Shown one piece after another: positions 42,472 through 50,674 of a stretch of 64,000 nucleotides of DNA. A program made the position numbers and the translations under genes. The notes under the pieces are model-generated. The model did no database searches, was not told where the DNA came from, and worked only from the letters and a program-made list of their open reading frames with translations. Positions within the stretch are counted from its first letter, which is position 1. Each line of letters starts with the position of its first letter. This DNA comes from an uncultured Clostridia bacterium. Lineage in GTDB: Bacteria > Bacillota > Clostridia > Christensenellales > Pumilibacteraceae. Where the stretch lies: assembly GCA_944372345.1 (NCBI GenBank), contig CALVYT010000018.1, positions 27,138-91,137 of the forward strand. Reading direction: 5' to 3'.

Positions 42472-42852
42472 TTATTCCTCCCGTCTGCCGCAGAGGCGGG
42501 TGGCGAGCAGCATAAGCTCGGGAACGTCGGGACCGGAGAGGGAATAGAACGACACTTTGCCCTGGCGGCGGCACCTGACCACGCCTGCCGAGCGCAGCAT
42601 GCGCAGCTGGTGCGACAGCGTCGTCTGATTGACGCCGAGCAGCGCGGACATATCCCCGACGCACATTTCGCTGACGGAGAGCGCGGACACTATGCGCAGC
42701 CGTCCCGGGTCGGCGAGCGCGGCGAGGGTATCCGCCATTTCCGCGAGAGCGCGTTCGGGCGGCATATATTTGATGACGAGCGCCTCCGCCTTCGGGTCGA
42801 GCAGGGAGGTCTTTCTCATATTTCCTATCGGGAGATCTTCTCTGATTATCAT
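42472..42852 (-). CDS. ArsR/SmtB-family regulator
   Basis: A 126-residue winged-helix repressor. LAALADPGRLRIVSALSVSEMCVGDMSALLGVNQTTLSHQLRMLRSAGVV is the ArsR core; the wing is CRRQGKVSFYSL. Cys in EMCVGD occupies the helix-3 position used as a thiol ligand by ArsR/CadC-type sensors, and the C-terminal LCGRREE carries another, so a soft metal or metalloid is plausible. The start at 42852 lies within a perfect inverted repeat. ATG 42819 (MRKTSLLD) with AGGA nearby is an alternative. It is divergent from the Cys-containing mini-gene at 42906. Confidence 0.88.
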   Translation of the reverse strand: MIIREDLPIGNMRKTSLLDPKAEALVIKYMPPERALAEMADTLAALADPGRLRIVSALSVSEMCVGDMSALLGVNQTTLSHQLRMLRSAGVVRCRRQGKVSFYSLSGPDVPELMLLATRLCGRREE

Positions 42853-42865
42853 AGATCGATGATAA
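42846..42865. promoter_or_regulatory. Candidate ArsR operator between divergent genes
   Basis: TTATCAT (42846-42852), six bases, ATGATAA (42859-42865) is a perfect inverted repeat. It overlaps the ArsR start and lies about 40 bases before the mini-gene at 42906. Position and symmetry fit autoregulation and joint control of both genes. Confidence 0.6.
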
Positions 42866-42905
42866 CACGTTCACGGAGCGGGATCTCGGCGCATATACAG
42901 GTTAT

Positions 42906-43106
42906 GTGACGAATAACGGCGAAATTTTCAGACTGCTTATGCTTATGCTGCTCCTGCTCAACGACAGGGAGGAGAGCGGCGGCGTTACGGGAACGCTGAA
43001 CACGATGATGATAATGGCGTTCCTCGCGGGTGGGGAGTGCGGCTGCGGAACGCAGAAAAACGGCTGTACGGCCGACCCGATATTCCCGGACTCGGGCGGC
43101 TCGTGA
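42906..43106 (+). CDS. Cys-containing membrane mini-protein, uncharacterised
   Basis: A 66-residue frame from GTG 42906: a hydrophobic helix FRLLMLMLLLLND, a second hydrophobic stretch TMMIMAFLAGG, then ECGCGTQKNGC and an Asp/Pro/Gly tail. The ECGCG...C cluster could bind metal or form disulfides. There is no Shine-Dalgarno; TATACA (42894-42899) lies six bases before GTG, which would be a leaderless start. Divergent from the ArsR gene, with the inverted repeat between them. Coding is plausible from composition but unproven. Confidence 0.5.
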   Translation: MTNNGEIFRLLMLMLLLLNDREESGGVTGTLNTMMIMAFLAGGECGCGTQKNGCTADPIFPDSGGS

Positions 43107-43146
43107 GCGCGCGGGCGGCGGGATCGGGGCATTTGCCCGAAAACGC

Positions 43147-43175
43147 TTGATTTTACGCGCGGGAATTGGTAATAT
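43147..43175 (+). promoter_or_regulatory. Promoter of ung, near-leaderless
   Basis: TTGATT (43147-43152), 17 bases, TAATAT (43170-43175), nine bases, ATG (43185). The predicted leader is at most about three bases. Confidence 0.55.
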
Positions 43176-43184
43176 TTTATTACT

Positions 43185-43910
43185 ATGGATATAAGTATCG
43201 GGAACGACTGGGACGAGGTGCTTGCCGAAGAAACGGACAAGCCGTATTTCCGCGACATATGCGATTTCGTGGAAAAGGAGTATGCGGACTACACGGTATA
43301 TCCGCCGCGTTCGCTTATCTTTGCCGCGCTCAAATACGTTCCGTTTTCCGAGGTGAAAGTCGTCATCGTCGGTCAGGATCCGTACATAAATCCCGGGCAG
43401 GCGAACGGACTGGCGTTCGCGGTGGGCAGCGGAGTGAAGCTGCCGCCATCGCTCGTAAATATATATAAGGAAATATCGAGCGATCTCGGCGCGGATATGA
43501 GCGGCAAGAGCGGAGAGCTCACGGGCTGGGCGAAGCAGGGCGTGCTGCTGCTCAACGCGACGCTGACGGTGCGCGCGGGGCAGTCGGACGCGCATTCGGG
43601 CTGCGGCTGGCAGACTTTCACCGATTTCATAATAAAGAAACTCGGCAGCCGCGAAAAACCGCTCGTGTTCATACTCTGGGGCGCGAAAGCGCAGAAAAAG
43701 AAAGCGTACATAGCCCCGCGGCATTGCGTGATAGCGAGCGCGCATCCGTCGCCGCTCAGCGCGTACAACGGCTTTTTCGGTTCGCGTCCGTTTTCGCGCG
43801 CGAACGCGTTCCTGACGGAGCACGGTATGAAGCCGATAGACTGGACGGAAGTCACGCCGTATGAACTGCCGTCGTATTACGGCGCGTCGGGGAGCATAGA
43901 GCGGGGATGA
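43185..43910 (+). CDS. ung: Uracil-DNA glycosylase (family 1)
   Basis: A 241-residue enzyme removing uracil from DNA. The water-activating motif VVIVGQDPYINPGQANGLAF contains the catalytic Asp near residue 66. LLLNATLTVRAGQSDAHSGCGWQTFTD, VFILWGAKAQKKK and the leucine-loop ASAHPSPLSAYNGFFGSRPFSRAN follow, all family 1 hallmarks. Length is normal. The C-terminal 20 residues beyond the family core are extra. The stop overlaps the start of the HtrA-like gene (ATGA); a functional link is not obvious. Confidence 0.96.
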   Translation: MDISIGNDWDEVLAEETDKPYFRDICDFVEKEYADYTVYPPRSLIFAALKYVPFSEVKVVIVGQDPYINPGQANGLAFAVGSGVKLPPSLVNIYKEISSDLGADMSGKSGELTGWAKQGVLLLNATLTVRAGQSDAHSGCGWQTFTDFIIKKLGSREKPLVFILWGAKAQKKKAYIAPRHCVIASAHPSPLSAYNGFFGSRPFSRANAFLTEHGMKPIDWTEVTPYELPSYYGASGSIERG

Positions 43911-45022
43911 CGAAAGCGGTGAAAAGGATCATAGCCGCCGCGCTTGCCGCGGTCCTGCTCGCGTTCGTCGCGGCGGTATGCGGCTGTTCGTGCACGCCCG
44001 GCGTTAATTTTCCCGAGGCAGCCGAAGAAGCGGAGAAATGCACGGTGACCGTGCGCAGCAGCTCCGCCGACGGCGAGGATCTCGCGGGCACGGGCTTTGC
44101 GGTGCTTGGCGACGGCGGAACGTATATCGTGACCAATTACCACGTCGTCGCGGAAGCGACGGAGATCTACGTCGGCGTAGGCGGGACGGAGCGCGCGGCG
44201 GAAGTGACGGCGTATTACGAATACCACGACATAGCGCTGCTCGAAGCGGAAGGACTGTCGGGCGGGCTGACGGAAAGCGCGTTCGCGTCGCCCGAGGTCG
44301 GCGAAGCGGCGTATTCGGTGGGCAACGAAAGAGGCAAGGGGAAACTCGTGCGCTCTTCCGGCGAGGTGCTCGAGGTGGGCGGCGCGGTCAAGGCGGAAAA
44401 GCTCGGCGAGTACGCGGACGTCGGGTACGAATATAAATTCGTTCCCGTTTCGACGTACTCGTGCAGCGTAGTCGCGGGAATGAGCGGCTGCCCGATAGTC
44501 GACGGCGACGGCAGCGTCGTCGGTATAGGCACATACAGGAGCGGCGATTCGCCGGACGCGGTGTATTACGGCAGCGATCCGCGGTTCGCGCTCGCCGTCG
44601 CGGAAGCGGCGGAGAGCGGCGGGGGCGAAGTCGTGCTGTTCGGCGACGGGCAGTACGGGCTGTTCCTCTCGGAGGGAGCGGCGACGGCTCTGTACGGCAA
44701 ATACGACTTCGTGTTCCTCGGCAATTACCGCTCGTGGAGCAGCTCGACCCGCAGACTGCACCCGCTCGGGTTCACGGCGCGGTTGCAGGAGAACGGGCTT
44801 TACGTAGCGTCGGTCGGGGAGAGTTGTCCGCTCTCTGTCGGCGACGTGATAACGGCGGTGGACGGGATCTCCGTCGTCGGAAAAACGTACTCGGAACTTA
44901 TGCTGACGTTTTACGACGGATACGAACTTGCCGAAAACGGAGCAAACGGCGCGGCGCTGACGCTTGCGGGAGGCGGGGAAGCGTTTCTTTCGGGCGGCGG
45001 ATACGCCGTAGTCGCACGATAA
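43907..45022 (+). CDS. HtrA/DegP-like serine protease lipoprotein with PDZ domain
   Basis: A 371-residue exported protease. A signal peptide ends in a Cys-rich AAVCGCSC segment, so lipid attachment is likely. The trypsin-like domain shows the triad His79 (TNYHVV), Asp108 (YHDIALL) and Ser193 in AGMSGCPIVD. The usual G-N-S-G-G-P oxyanion motif is changed to G-M-S-G-C-P. A PDZ-like segment at the C-terminus reads LYVASVGESCPLSVGDVITAVDGISV. A long insertion lies between Ser193 and the PDZ region. It would act on unfolded envelope proteins; active status is likely but the altered oxyanion motif leaves doubt. Coupled to ung by overlap. Confidence 0.8.
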   Translation: MTKAVKRIIAAALAAVLLAFVAAVCGCSCTPGVNFPEAAEEAEKCTVTVRSSSADGEDLAGTGFAVLGDGGTYIVTNYHVVAEATEIYVGVGGTERAAEVTAYYEYHDIALLEAEGLSGGLTESAFASPEVGEAAYSVGNERGKGKLVRSSGEVLEVGGAVKAEKLGEYADVGYEYKFVPVSTYSCSVVAGMSGCPIVDGDGSVVGIGTYRSGDSPDAVYYGSDPRFALAVAEAAESGGGEVVLFGDGQYGLFLSEGAATALYGKYDFVFLGNYRSWSSSTRRLHPLGFTARLQENGLYVASVGESCPLSVGDVITAVDGISVVGKTYSELMLTFYDGYELAENGANGAALTLAGGGEAFLSGGGYAVVAR

Positions 45023-45045
45023 TCGGAAAATGTTATTCTCCGCGC

Positions 45046-45074
45046 TTGCCAAACGCGCGGAAAAATGCTATAAT
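45046..45074 (+). promoter_or_regulatory. Promoter of acpP
   Basis: TTGCCA (45046-45051), 17 bases, TATAAT (45069-45074); AAGGAG precedes the ATG at 45107. Confidence 0.8.
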
Positions 45075-45106
45075 ACGGGAAACGGATCAAGGACAAGGAG
45101 ATAATT

Positions 45107-45334
45107 ATGTTTGAAAAGATCGTGGACAAGCTGTCCGAATACCTCAAAGTAGACAAATCTTCCATCACTATGGATACGAACATAAGGACGGATCTCGGCG
45201 CGGATTCGCTCACCGTGGTCGAACTGCTGTTCGCTCTCGAACAGGAATACGACATCACGATACCCGACGAAGTCGTCGAATCCCTCGAAACGGTGGGCAG
45301 CCTCGTAGAATATCTCGAAAAGACGGTGAAGTGA
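45107..45334 (+). CDS. acpP: Acyl carrier protein
   Basis: A 75-residue acidic four-helix carrier for fatty acyl chains. The phosphopantetheine serine lies in GADSLTVVELLFALEQEYDI near residue 36, and IPDEVVE follows in helix III as usual. AAGGAG is six to seven bases before the ATG. It stands without fab genes next to it, and ileS follows 112 bases later. Extra ACPs in biosynthetic clusters exist, but the canonical D-S-L and E-x-x-F/Y-D-I motifs favour the housekeeping ACP. Confidence 0.93.
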   Translation: MFEKIVDKLSEYLKVDKSSITMDTNIRTDLGADSLTVVELLFALEQEYDITIPDEVVESLETVGSLVEYLEKTVK

Positions 45335-45446
45335 CGAAACTGCCGCGGCAAGCCGCGGCGGTCGTAAGCAAAGCGTTCGCCGCAGCAGACGGACGGGCGT
45401 TTTTGCGCGCGGAAAATATATCCGTATAGACTATATCGGAGCCTGT

Positions 45447-48400
45447 ATGTACGAAAAAGTAGACAGCAGTCTGGATTTCGTCGCCCGCGAGAAGCGGGTG
45501 TCGGAGTTCTGGAAAGAGAACGACATCTTCGGAAAGAGCATAGCTTCCCGCGAGGGCGGGGAGGAATTTTCCTTTTACGACGGACCGCCGACGGCTAACG
45601 GCAAGCCGCACATAGGTCACGTCCTGACGCGCGTGATGAAGGACATTATCCCGCGTTACAAGACGATGCGCGGCTACCACGTCCTCCGCAAGGCGGGGTG
45701 GGACACGCACGGTCTGCCCGTCGAACTGGAAGTGGAGAAGTCCCTCGGAATGGACGGCAAAGAGCAGATCGAGAAGTACGGCATAGAGCCGTTCATCGAA
45801 AAGTGCAAGGAGAGCGTCTGGAAATACAAGGGGCTTTGGGAAAAGATGAGCGACATGGTCGGCTACTGGGCGGATATGGAGCACCCTTACATCACATACG
45901 CCGACGACTACATAGAGTCGGAGTGGTGGAGCCTGAAAAACATCTTCGACCGCGGACTGATATACAAGGGCTATAAAATAGTGCCTTACTGCCCGCGCTG
46001 CGGCACCGCGCTCGCTTCGCACGAGGTCGCGCAGGGATACCGCGACGTCGAGGAGATCTCCTGTACCGCACGTTTCAAAGTAAAGGGAAAGGCGAATACC
46101 TATATCCTCGCGTGGACGACGACGCCGTGGACGCTGCCGTCCAACGTCGCGCTCTGTATGAACGCCGCGGAGGATTACAGCGAGATAGAGTGCGGCGGAA
46201 AACGGTATATCCTCGCGACCGCGCTCGTGGATAAATATTTCGGCGATTACAGGACGGTTTCCGTCAAAAAAGGCGCGGAGTACGAATACACCGAATACGA
46301 ACCGCTCTTCGATTTCTATAAGCTCAAAGAGGGCGAAAAGGCGTATTACGTCACCTGCGACGACTACGTCACGCTGACGGACGGCACGGGCGTCGTGCAT
46401 ATCGCGCCCGCGTTCGGCGAGGACGACAGCAAGGTGGGGCGCAGATACGGTCTGCCGTTCGTGCAGGAAGTCGGCTCCGACGGCAGGTTCATCGACGGCT
46501 GCGGCGAACTGACGGGAATGTTCTGTAAGGACGCGGACGCCGTCGTTATGGCGGATCTCGAAAAGCGCGGACTGCTGCAGTCGCGTATGAAATTTATGCA
46601 CAGCTATCCGTTCTGCTGGCGGTGCGACACTCCGCTGCTGTACTACGCGCGTTCGAGCTGGTTCATCAAAATGACGGCTTTGCGCGACGAACTCGTCGCC
46701 AATAACGATTCGGTCAACTGGATCCCGCCCGGGATAGGCTCGGGCAGAATGGGCAACTTCCTCGAAAACGTCATCGACTGGGGGCGCTCCCGCGAGAGGT
46801 ATTGGGGAACTCCGCTGCCCATATGGGTGTGCGATAAGTGCGGAAAAACGGAGGCGATAGGCAGCCGTAAAGAACTTCGCGAAAAGGGCGGGCTGGATAA
46901 GGACATAGAACTGCACAAACCGTATGTGGACGGAGTGACGTGGAAATGCTCGTGCGGAGGCACGATGCGCCGCACTCCCGAAGTCATCGACTGCTGGTAC
47001 GACTCCGGCTCGATGCCTTTTGCGCAGTACCACTATCCGTTCGAGAACAAGGAGCTGTTTGAAAAGACGTTCCCGGCGGACTTCATCAGCGAAGCCGTCG
47101 ACCAGACGCGCGGCTGGTTCTATACCCTCGACGCCGTTTCCGCGCTCATGTTCGGCAAAGCGCCGTTCAAAAACTGCATAGTGCTCGGTCACGTCCTCGA
47201 CAAGAACGGGATCAAGCAGAGCAAGCACCTCGGCAACGTCGTCGATCCGTTCGAGATCCTCGGAAGCCGCGGAGCGGACGCCGTGCGCTGGTATTTCTAT
47301 ACGATCTCCAACCCCTGGCTGCCGTCGCGTTTCTACGGCGAAGCGGTGGGCGAGGTGCAGCGCAAGTTCCTCGGCACGCTGTGGAACACTTACGGCTTCT
47401 ACGTCCTGTATGCGGAGATAGATAAATTCGATCCGACGAAGTACAGCTTAAAGGATTGCAAGCTGTCCGTTATGGACAGGTGGATACTGTCGCGGCTCAA
47501 CTCGCTCGTCCTCTACGTCGGCAAGTGCCTCGACGAATACAAGATAACCGAGCCCGCCCGCGAGATACAGGAGTTTACGGACGAACTTTCCAACTGGTAC
47601 GTTCGCCGCTGCCGCGAAAGGTATTGGGGCGGCGGGATGACGGATGACAAGAAAGCGGCGTATATGACGCTGTTCACCGTGCTCGAAACGCTCGCGCGGC
47701 TGACCGCTCCGTTCATACCGTTTATGAGCGAGAGCATATACCGCAACATCGTCGCGGGGGTGGATCCGTCCGCGCCCGAGTCCGTACATCTGTGCGACTA
47801 TCCCGTCGCGGATACGGATATGATCGACGAAGAACTGGAAGCGGGAATGAAACTCGTGCTCAGCGCAGCCAACCTCGGCAGAGCGGCGCGCAACGCCGCG
47901 GCGATCAAGAACCGCCAGCCGCTGTCCCGCCTCATAATCTGCGGCGCGGACAAAGCGGTGATGAGCGGGGAACTCGCCGCCGTGCTCGAAGGCGAGCTCA
48001 ACGTGCGCGAAGTGCAGTTCTCCGACAGTGCGGAAGAATATATGTCCTACGAGGTCAAGCCGCAGCTCAAGACCGTCGGTCCGAAATACGGCAAGCTCCT
48101 CGGCGACATACGCGAACACCTCGCCTCGCACGGCGCGGAAGCGGTCGCGGCTGTGCGCGGCGGCGGAACGTACGATTTCGAGGTCGGCGGCAGTCCCGTC
48201 AGCCTCGCCGAGAGCGATATGCTCGTCGCGGCGGCTGCGGGCGGCAGATACTCGTCGCAGTCGGACGGCGGGCTGACCGCGGTGCTCGACTGCGAGATAA
48301 CGCCCGCTCTCAAAGAGGAAGGGTATGTGCGCGAACTCGTCAGCAAGGTGCAGACGATGAGAAAGGAGAGCGGTTTTGAAGTGACCGACCATATCCTGCT

Positions 48401-48566
48401 TTCTCTGTCCGGCAGCGGGATCGTGCTTTCCGCGGCGAAGAAGTACGAAGCCGACATAATGGCGGACGTGCTCGCGGACGGCTGCTGCGACGGCGGAGAG
48501 TTCGTGAAGGAATGGGACGTCAACGGGGAGAAAGTGACGATAGGTCTTTCGCTTTCCCGTAAGTGA
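45447..48566 (+). CDS. ileS: Isoleucyl-tRNA synthetase (type 2, eukaryote-like length)
   Basis: A 1039-residue class I synthetase. HIGH motif: GPPTANGKPHIGHVLTRVMKD near residue 50. The editing CP1 domain (about 190-400) has WTTTPWTLPSNVALC. The KMSKS loop is IKQSKHLGNVVDP near residue 592. An anticodon-binding helical domain and a C-terminal type-2 extension follow. The length and the form of the motifs fit the second bacterial IleRS type, which includes mupirocin-tolerant enzymes. GGAG lies before ATG 45447. No T-box fits in the 112-base upstream gap, although a CCGCGGC/GCCGCGG hairpin (45343-45360) is there. Confidence 0.95.
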   Translation: MYEKVDSSLDFVAREKRVSEFWKENDIFGKSIASREGGEEFSFYDGPPTANGKPHIGHVLTRVMKDIIPRYKTMRGYHVLRKAGWDTHGLPVELEVEKSLGMDGKEQIEKYGIEPFIEKCKESVWKYKGLWEKMSDMVGYWADMEHPYITYADDYIESEWWSLKNIFDRGLIYKGYKIVPYCPRCGTALASHEVAQGYRDVEEISCTARFKVKGKANTYILAWTTTPWTLPSNVALCMNAAEDYSEIECGGKRYILATALVDKYFGDYRTVSVKKGAEYEYTEYEPLFDFYKLKEGEKAYYVTCDDYVTLTDGTGVVHIAPAFGEDDSKVGRRYGLPFVQEVGSDGRFIDGCGELTGMFCKDADAVVMADLEKRGLLQSRMKFMHSYPFCWRCDTPLLYYARSSWFIKMTALRDELVANNDSVNWIPPGIGSGRMGNFLENVIDWGRSRERYWGTPLPIWVCDKCGKTEAIGSRKELREKGGLDKDIELHKPYVDGVTWKCSCGGTMRRTPEVIDCWYDSGSMPFAQYHYPFENKELFEKTFPADFISEAVDQTRGWFYTLDAVSALMFGKAPFKNCIVLGHVLDKNGIKQSKHLGNVVDPFEILGSRGADAVRWYFYTISNPWLPSRFYGEAVGEVQRKFLGTLWNTYGFYVLYAEIDKFDPTKYSLKDCKLSVMDRWILSRLNSLVLYVGKCLDEYKITEPAREIQEFTDELSNWYVRRCRERYWGGGMTDDKKAAYMTLFTVLETLARLTAPFIPFMSESIYRNIVAGVDPSAPESVHLCDYPVADTDMIDEELEAGMKLVLSAANLGRAARNAAAIKNRQPLSRLIICGADKAVMSGELAAVLEGELNVREVQFSDSAEEYMSYEVKPQLKTVGPKYGKLLGDIREHLASHGAEAVAAVRGGGTYDFEVGGSPVSLAESDMLVAAAAGGRYSSQSDGGLTAVLDCEITPALKEEGYVRELVSKVQTMRKESGFEVTDHILLSLSGSGIVLSAAKKYEADIMADVLADGCCDGGEFVKEWDVNGEKVTIGLSLSRK

Positions 48567-48580
48567 CGAAATAGTCCGTT

Positions 48581-48611
48581 AAAGGGCGCGCGGCAATGCC
48601 GTGCGCCCTTT
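48581..48611 (+). terminator. Intrinsic terminator of ileS
   Basis: AAAGGGCGC (48581-48589) pairs with GCGCCCTTT (48603-48611), with an inner GGC/GCC pair. Confidence 0.75.
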
Positions 48612-48698
48612 GCGCATCCGCGGATACCGCCCCGCGGTCGTTTTTGCATTATTTTGCAATAAGTTTGCAGAATTATGGCAAAATTCCTGTTTATCCGC

Positions 48699-48728
48699 TT
48701 GACAGCGTAACCGCTCGTATGCTATCAT
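48699..48728 (+). promoter_or_regulatory. Promoter of the TM2 gene
   Basis: TTGACA (48699-48704), 18 bases, TATCAT (48723-48728); AAGGAGGATA precedes the start. Confidence 0.65.
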
Positions 48729-48759
48729 TATAACATAAAATTTCCCTTTAAGGAGGATA

Positions 48760-49149
48760 ATGATGCAAGAAGAAAAATCCAATCAGCTGTTCTATCAGTA
48801 CAAAGACAGCGTACCCGGCGACCGCGCCGCCCAGCTCAAAGGAATGCTTGACGCGGCTCCCGACAGCTGCTACAATACGCTGGCGACGGTCAAGACGCAC
48901 AGCCCCGTAGTGATATTGATCATCTCGATATTCCTCGGCGGATTGGGCATTGACCGCTTTATGCTCGGCGACATAGGTCTGGGCGTCTGCAAGCTGCTGT
49001 TCGGCTGGGTGACCGGCGGCATCTGGTGGTTAGTCGACATATTCCTTACTTACCGCCGCGCGAAGGTAAAGAATTTCGAAAACATCGCCGCCGCGCTGCG
49101 CGCTGCGACGCCTCCTCCGATGCAGGCGCCGCCTCCCGTGCAGAGATAA
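48760..49149 (+). CDS. TM2 domain-containing membrane protein
   Basis: A 129-residue protein. After a 45-residue hydrophilic N-terminus it has the TM2 domain (PF05154): VILIISIFLGGLGIDRFMLGDIGLGVCKLLFGWVTGGIWWLVDIF, two helices joined by the D-R-F motif. A Pro/Gln-rich C-terminal tail (PPPMQAPPPVQR) ends it. Function of bacterial TM2 proteins is unknown. Two consecutive ATG codons (48760 and 48763) follow AAGGAGG; either could be used. Monocistronic. Confidence 0.88.
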   Translation: MMQEEKSNQLFYQYKDSVPGDRAAQLKGMLDAAPDSCYNTLATVKTHSPVVILIISIFLGGLGIDRFMLGDIGLGVCKLLFGWVTGGIWWLVDIFLTYRRAKVKNFENIAAALRAATPPPMQAPPPVQR

Positions 49150-49227
49150 GCCGATATAATGCCGACATACGTCCGTCTCCTTTCGGGGGCGGGCGTTTCC
49201 GTATTCGCGCCAAGTGCGTCAAAACGC

Positions 49228-49261
49228 TTGCCGACGGTATTCTTATATGGTATAATACCGT
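49228..49261 (+). promoter_or_regulatory. ktrB promoter with overlapping inverted repeat
   Basis: TTGCCG (49228-49233), 17 bases, TATAAT (49251-49256). A perfect 8-12-8 inverted repeat, ACGGTATT (49234-49241) and AATACCGT (49254-49261), covers the spacer and -10, so a dimeric regulator bound there would occlude polymerase. Confidence 0.6.
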
Positions 49262-49294
49262 TGTAATGCGCGGACAGGTCCGCGTAAAGGAGCG

Positions 49295-50635
49295 ATGGTG
49301 CGCAAGTTCAGAATGACACCGGCAAGACTGCTCGTACTCGGCTTTCTTGCGATAATAGCCACCGGCACGATATTATTGATACTTCCGATCTCGTCCAAGG
49401 ACGGGACGGTGACTCCGTTTATGGACGCGCTGTTCACGACGGTATCCGCTTCGTGCGTGACGGGGCTCATCACCGTGGATACCAACGCGCATTGGTCGCT
49501 GTTCGGGCAGATAGTCGTGCTGTTGCTGATACAGACGGGCGGCGTCGGGTTTATGACGTTCGTATTCGCGTTCCTGCGCCTTGCGGGCAGGAAGATAAGC
49601 CTGCAAAGCCGCACGGTGATGCAGGAAGCGGTCGCGGCTCCCGAGCTCGGCGGGATGGGCAAGCTGACGGGGACGATACTCGTCGGCACGCTCGCGTTCG
49701 AGGCGGCGGGGGCGTTCGCGCTTTCCTTTGCGTTCGTCCCGAAAATAGGCTGGGAAGGCATATGGGTGGCGGTGTTCACCTCCGTTTCGGCGTTCTGCAA
49801 CGCGGGGTTCGACCTGCTCGGCGGGCGTCCCGAATTCGGCGGCGAAGAGTTCATATCGCTGACTCCGTTTTCCGGCAACCCCGTGGTGTGCCTGACGGTG
49901 CCGCTGCTCATCATCATAGGCGGGCTGGGTTTCTTCGTCTGGCACGACATAAGGAAGAACCGTCACCACGTCACGCGTTACAGCCTGCACACCAAACTCG
50001 TGCTTGTAGGCACTCTCGTGGTCGTGCTTCTGCCGACGATCATCATCGCATGCGCGGAGCAGTACGACAACTGGTCGGAGCGCATATTCTCCTCGTTCTT
50101 CACGGCGGTGACGCCGAGGACGGCGGGCTTCAACGTGCTCGATATGGGCAGCGTTCGCAATATAACGGTATTTTTAACGATCGCGCTGATGTTCACGGGC
50201 GGAGCGTCGGGGTCGACGGCGGGCGGCGTCAAGGTCAATACGCTCGCGGTGCTGTTCCTGTCGCTGTTTTCCGTCGTGCGGCGCAAAAGCTCGGTGGAGG
50301 CGTTCGGCAGGCGCATAGACGAGGAGAACATCAAGACCGCCGCGCAGTTCCTGACGGCATACGTCATTTTCGCCGTGCTCGGGGTCGTAATGATAAGCCT
50401 GTTCGAGATCGGCGGCGATCTGACGCTGACGGAGATCGTGTTCGAGGTCGCGTCGGGCATAGGCACGGTGGGTCTTACGCTCGGGATAACGCCGGGGCTG
50501 TCGATAGGCTCGCTCATCGTGCTTTCGGCGCTGATGTACCTCGGCAGAGTGGGCTGCCTGACTTTTATGCTGTGTTTCCGCGCGCCGTCGGGGCCGGAAG
50601 CGATGCTGCCGATGGACAGCGTGAGGATAGGATAA
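49295..50635 (+). CDS. ktrB: Potassium uptake channel subunit KtrB/TrkH
   Basis: A 446-residue SKT-family transporter with four M1-P-M2 repeats. The selectivity loops contain VSASCVTGLITVD near residue 50, VSAFCNAGFDLL near 170, VTPRTAGFN near 275 and VASGIGTVGLTLG near 390. The gating region FTGGASGSTAGGVKVNTLAVL near 305 is also present. It imports K+ (with Na+ in many KtrB). AAAGGAG precedes ATG 49295. The regulatory partner KtrA is encoded 39 bases downstream. In Firmicutes Ktr subunits are repressed by c-di-AMP, which CdaA in this window would make. Confidence 0.93.
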   Translation: MVRKFRMTPARLLVLGFLAIIATGTILLILPISSKDGTVTPFMDALFTTVSASCVTGLITVDTNAHWSLFGQIVVLLLIQTGGVGFMTFVFAFLRLAGRKISLQSRTVMQEAVAAPELGGMGKLTGTILVGTLAFEAAGAFALSFAFVPKIGWEGIWVAVFTSVSAFCNAGFDLLGGRPEFGGEEFISLTPFSGNPVVCLTVPLLIIIGGLGFFVWHDIRKNRHHVTRYSLHTKLVLVGTLVVVLLPTIIIACAEQYDNWSERIFSSFFTAVTPRTAGFNVLDMGSVRNITVFLTIALMFTGGASGSTAGGVKVNTLAVLFLSLFSVVRRKSSVEAFGRRIDEENIKTAAQFLTAYVIFAVLGVVMISLFEIGGDLTLTEIVFEVASGIGTVGLTLGITPGLSIGSLIVLSALMYLGRVGCLTFMLCFRAPSGPEAMLPMDSVRIG

Positions 50636-50674
50636 AAGCGCGCCGCGCTTACAGATAACAGAGGAGCAAAGGGA

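Noticed and set aside
45335..45446. T-box or other tRNA-responsive leader before ileS
   Set aside because: Only 112 bases are available, and no T-box consensus or specifier stem is visible; just a short GC-rich hairpin.
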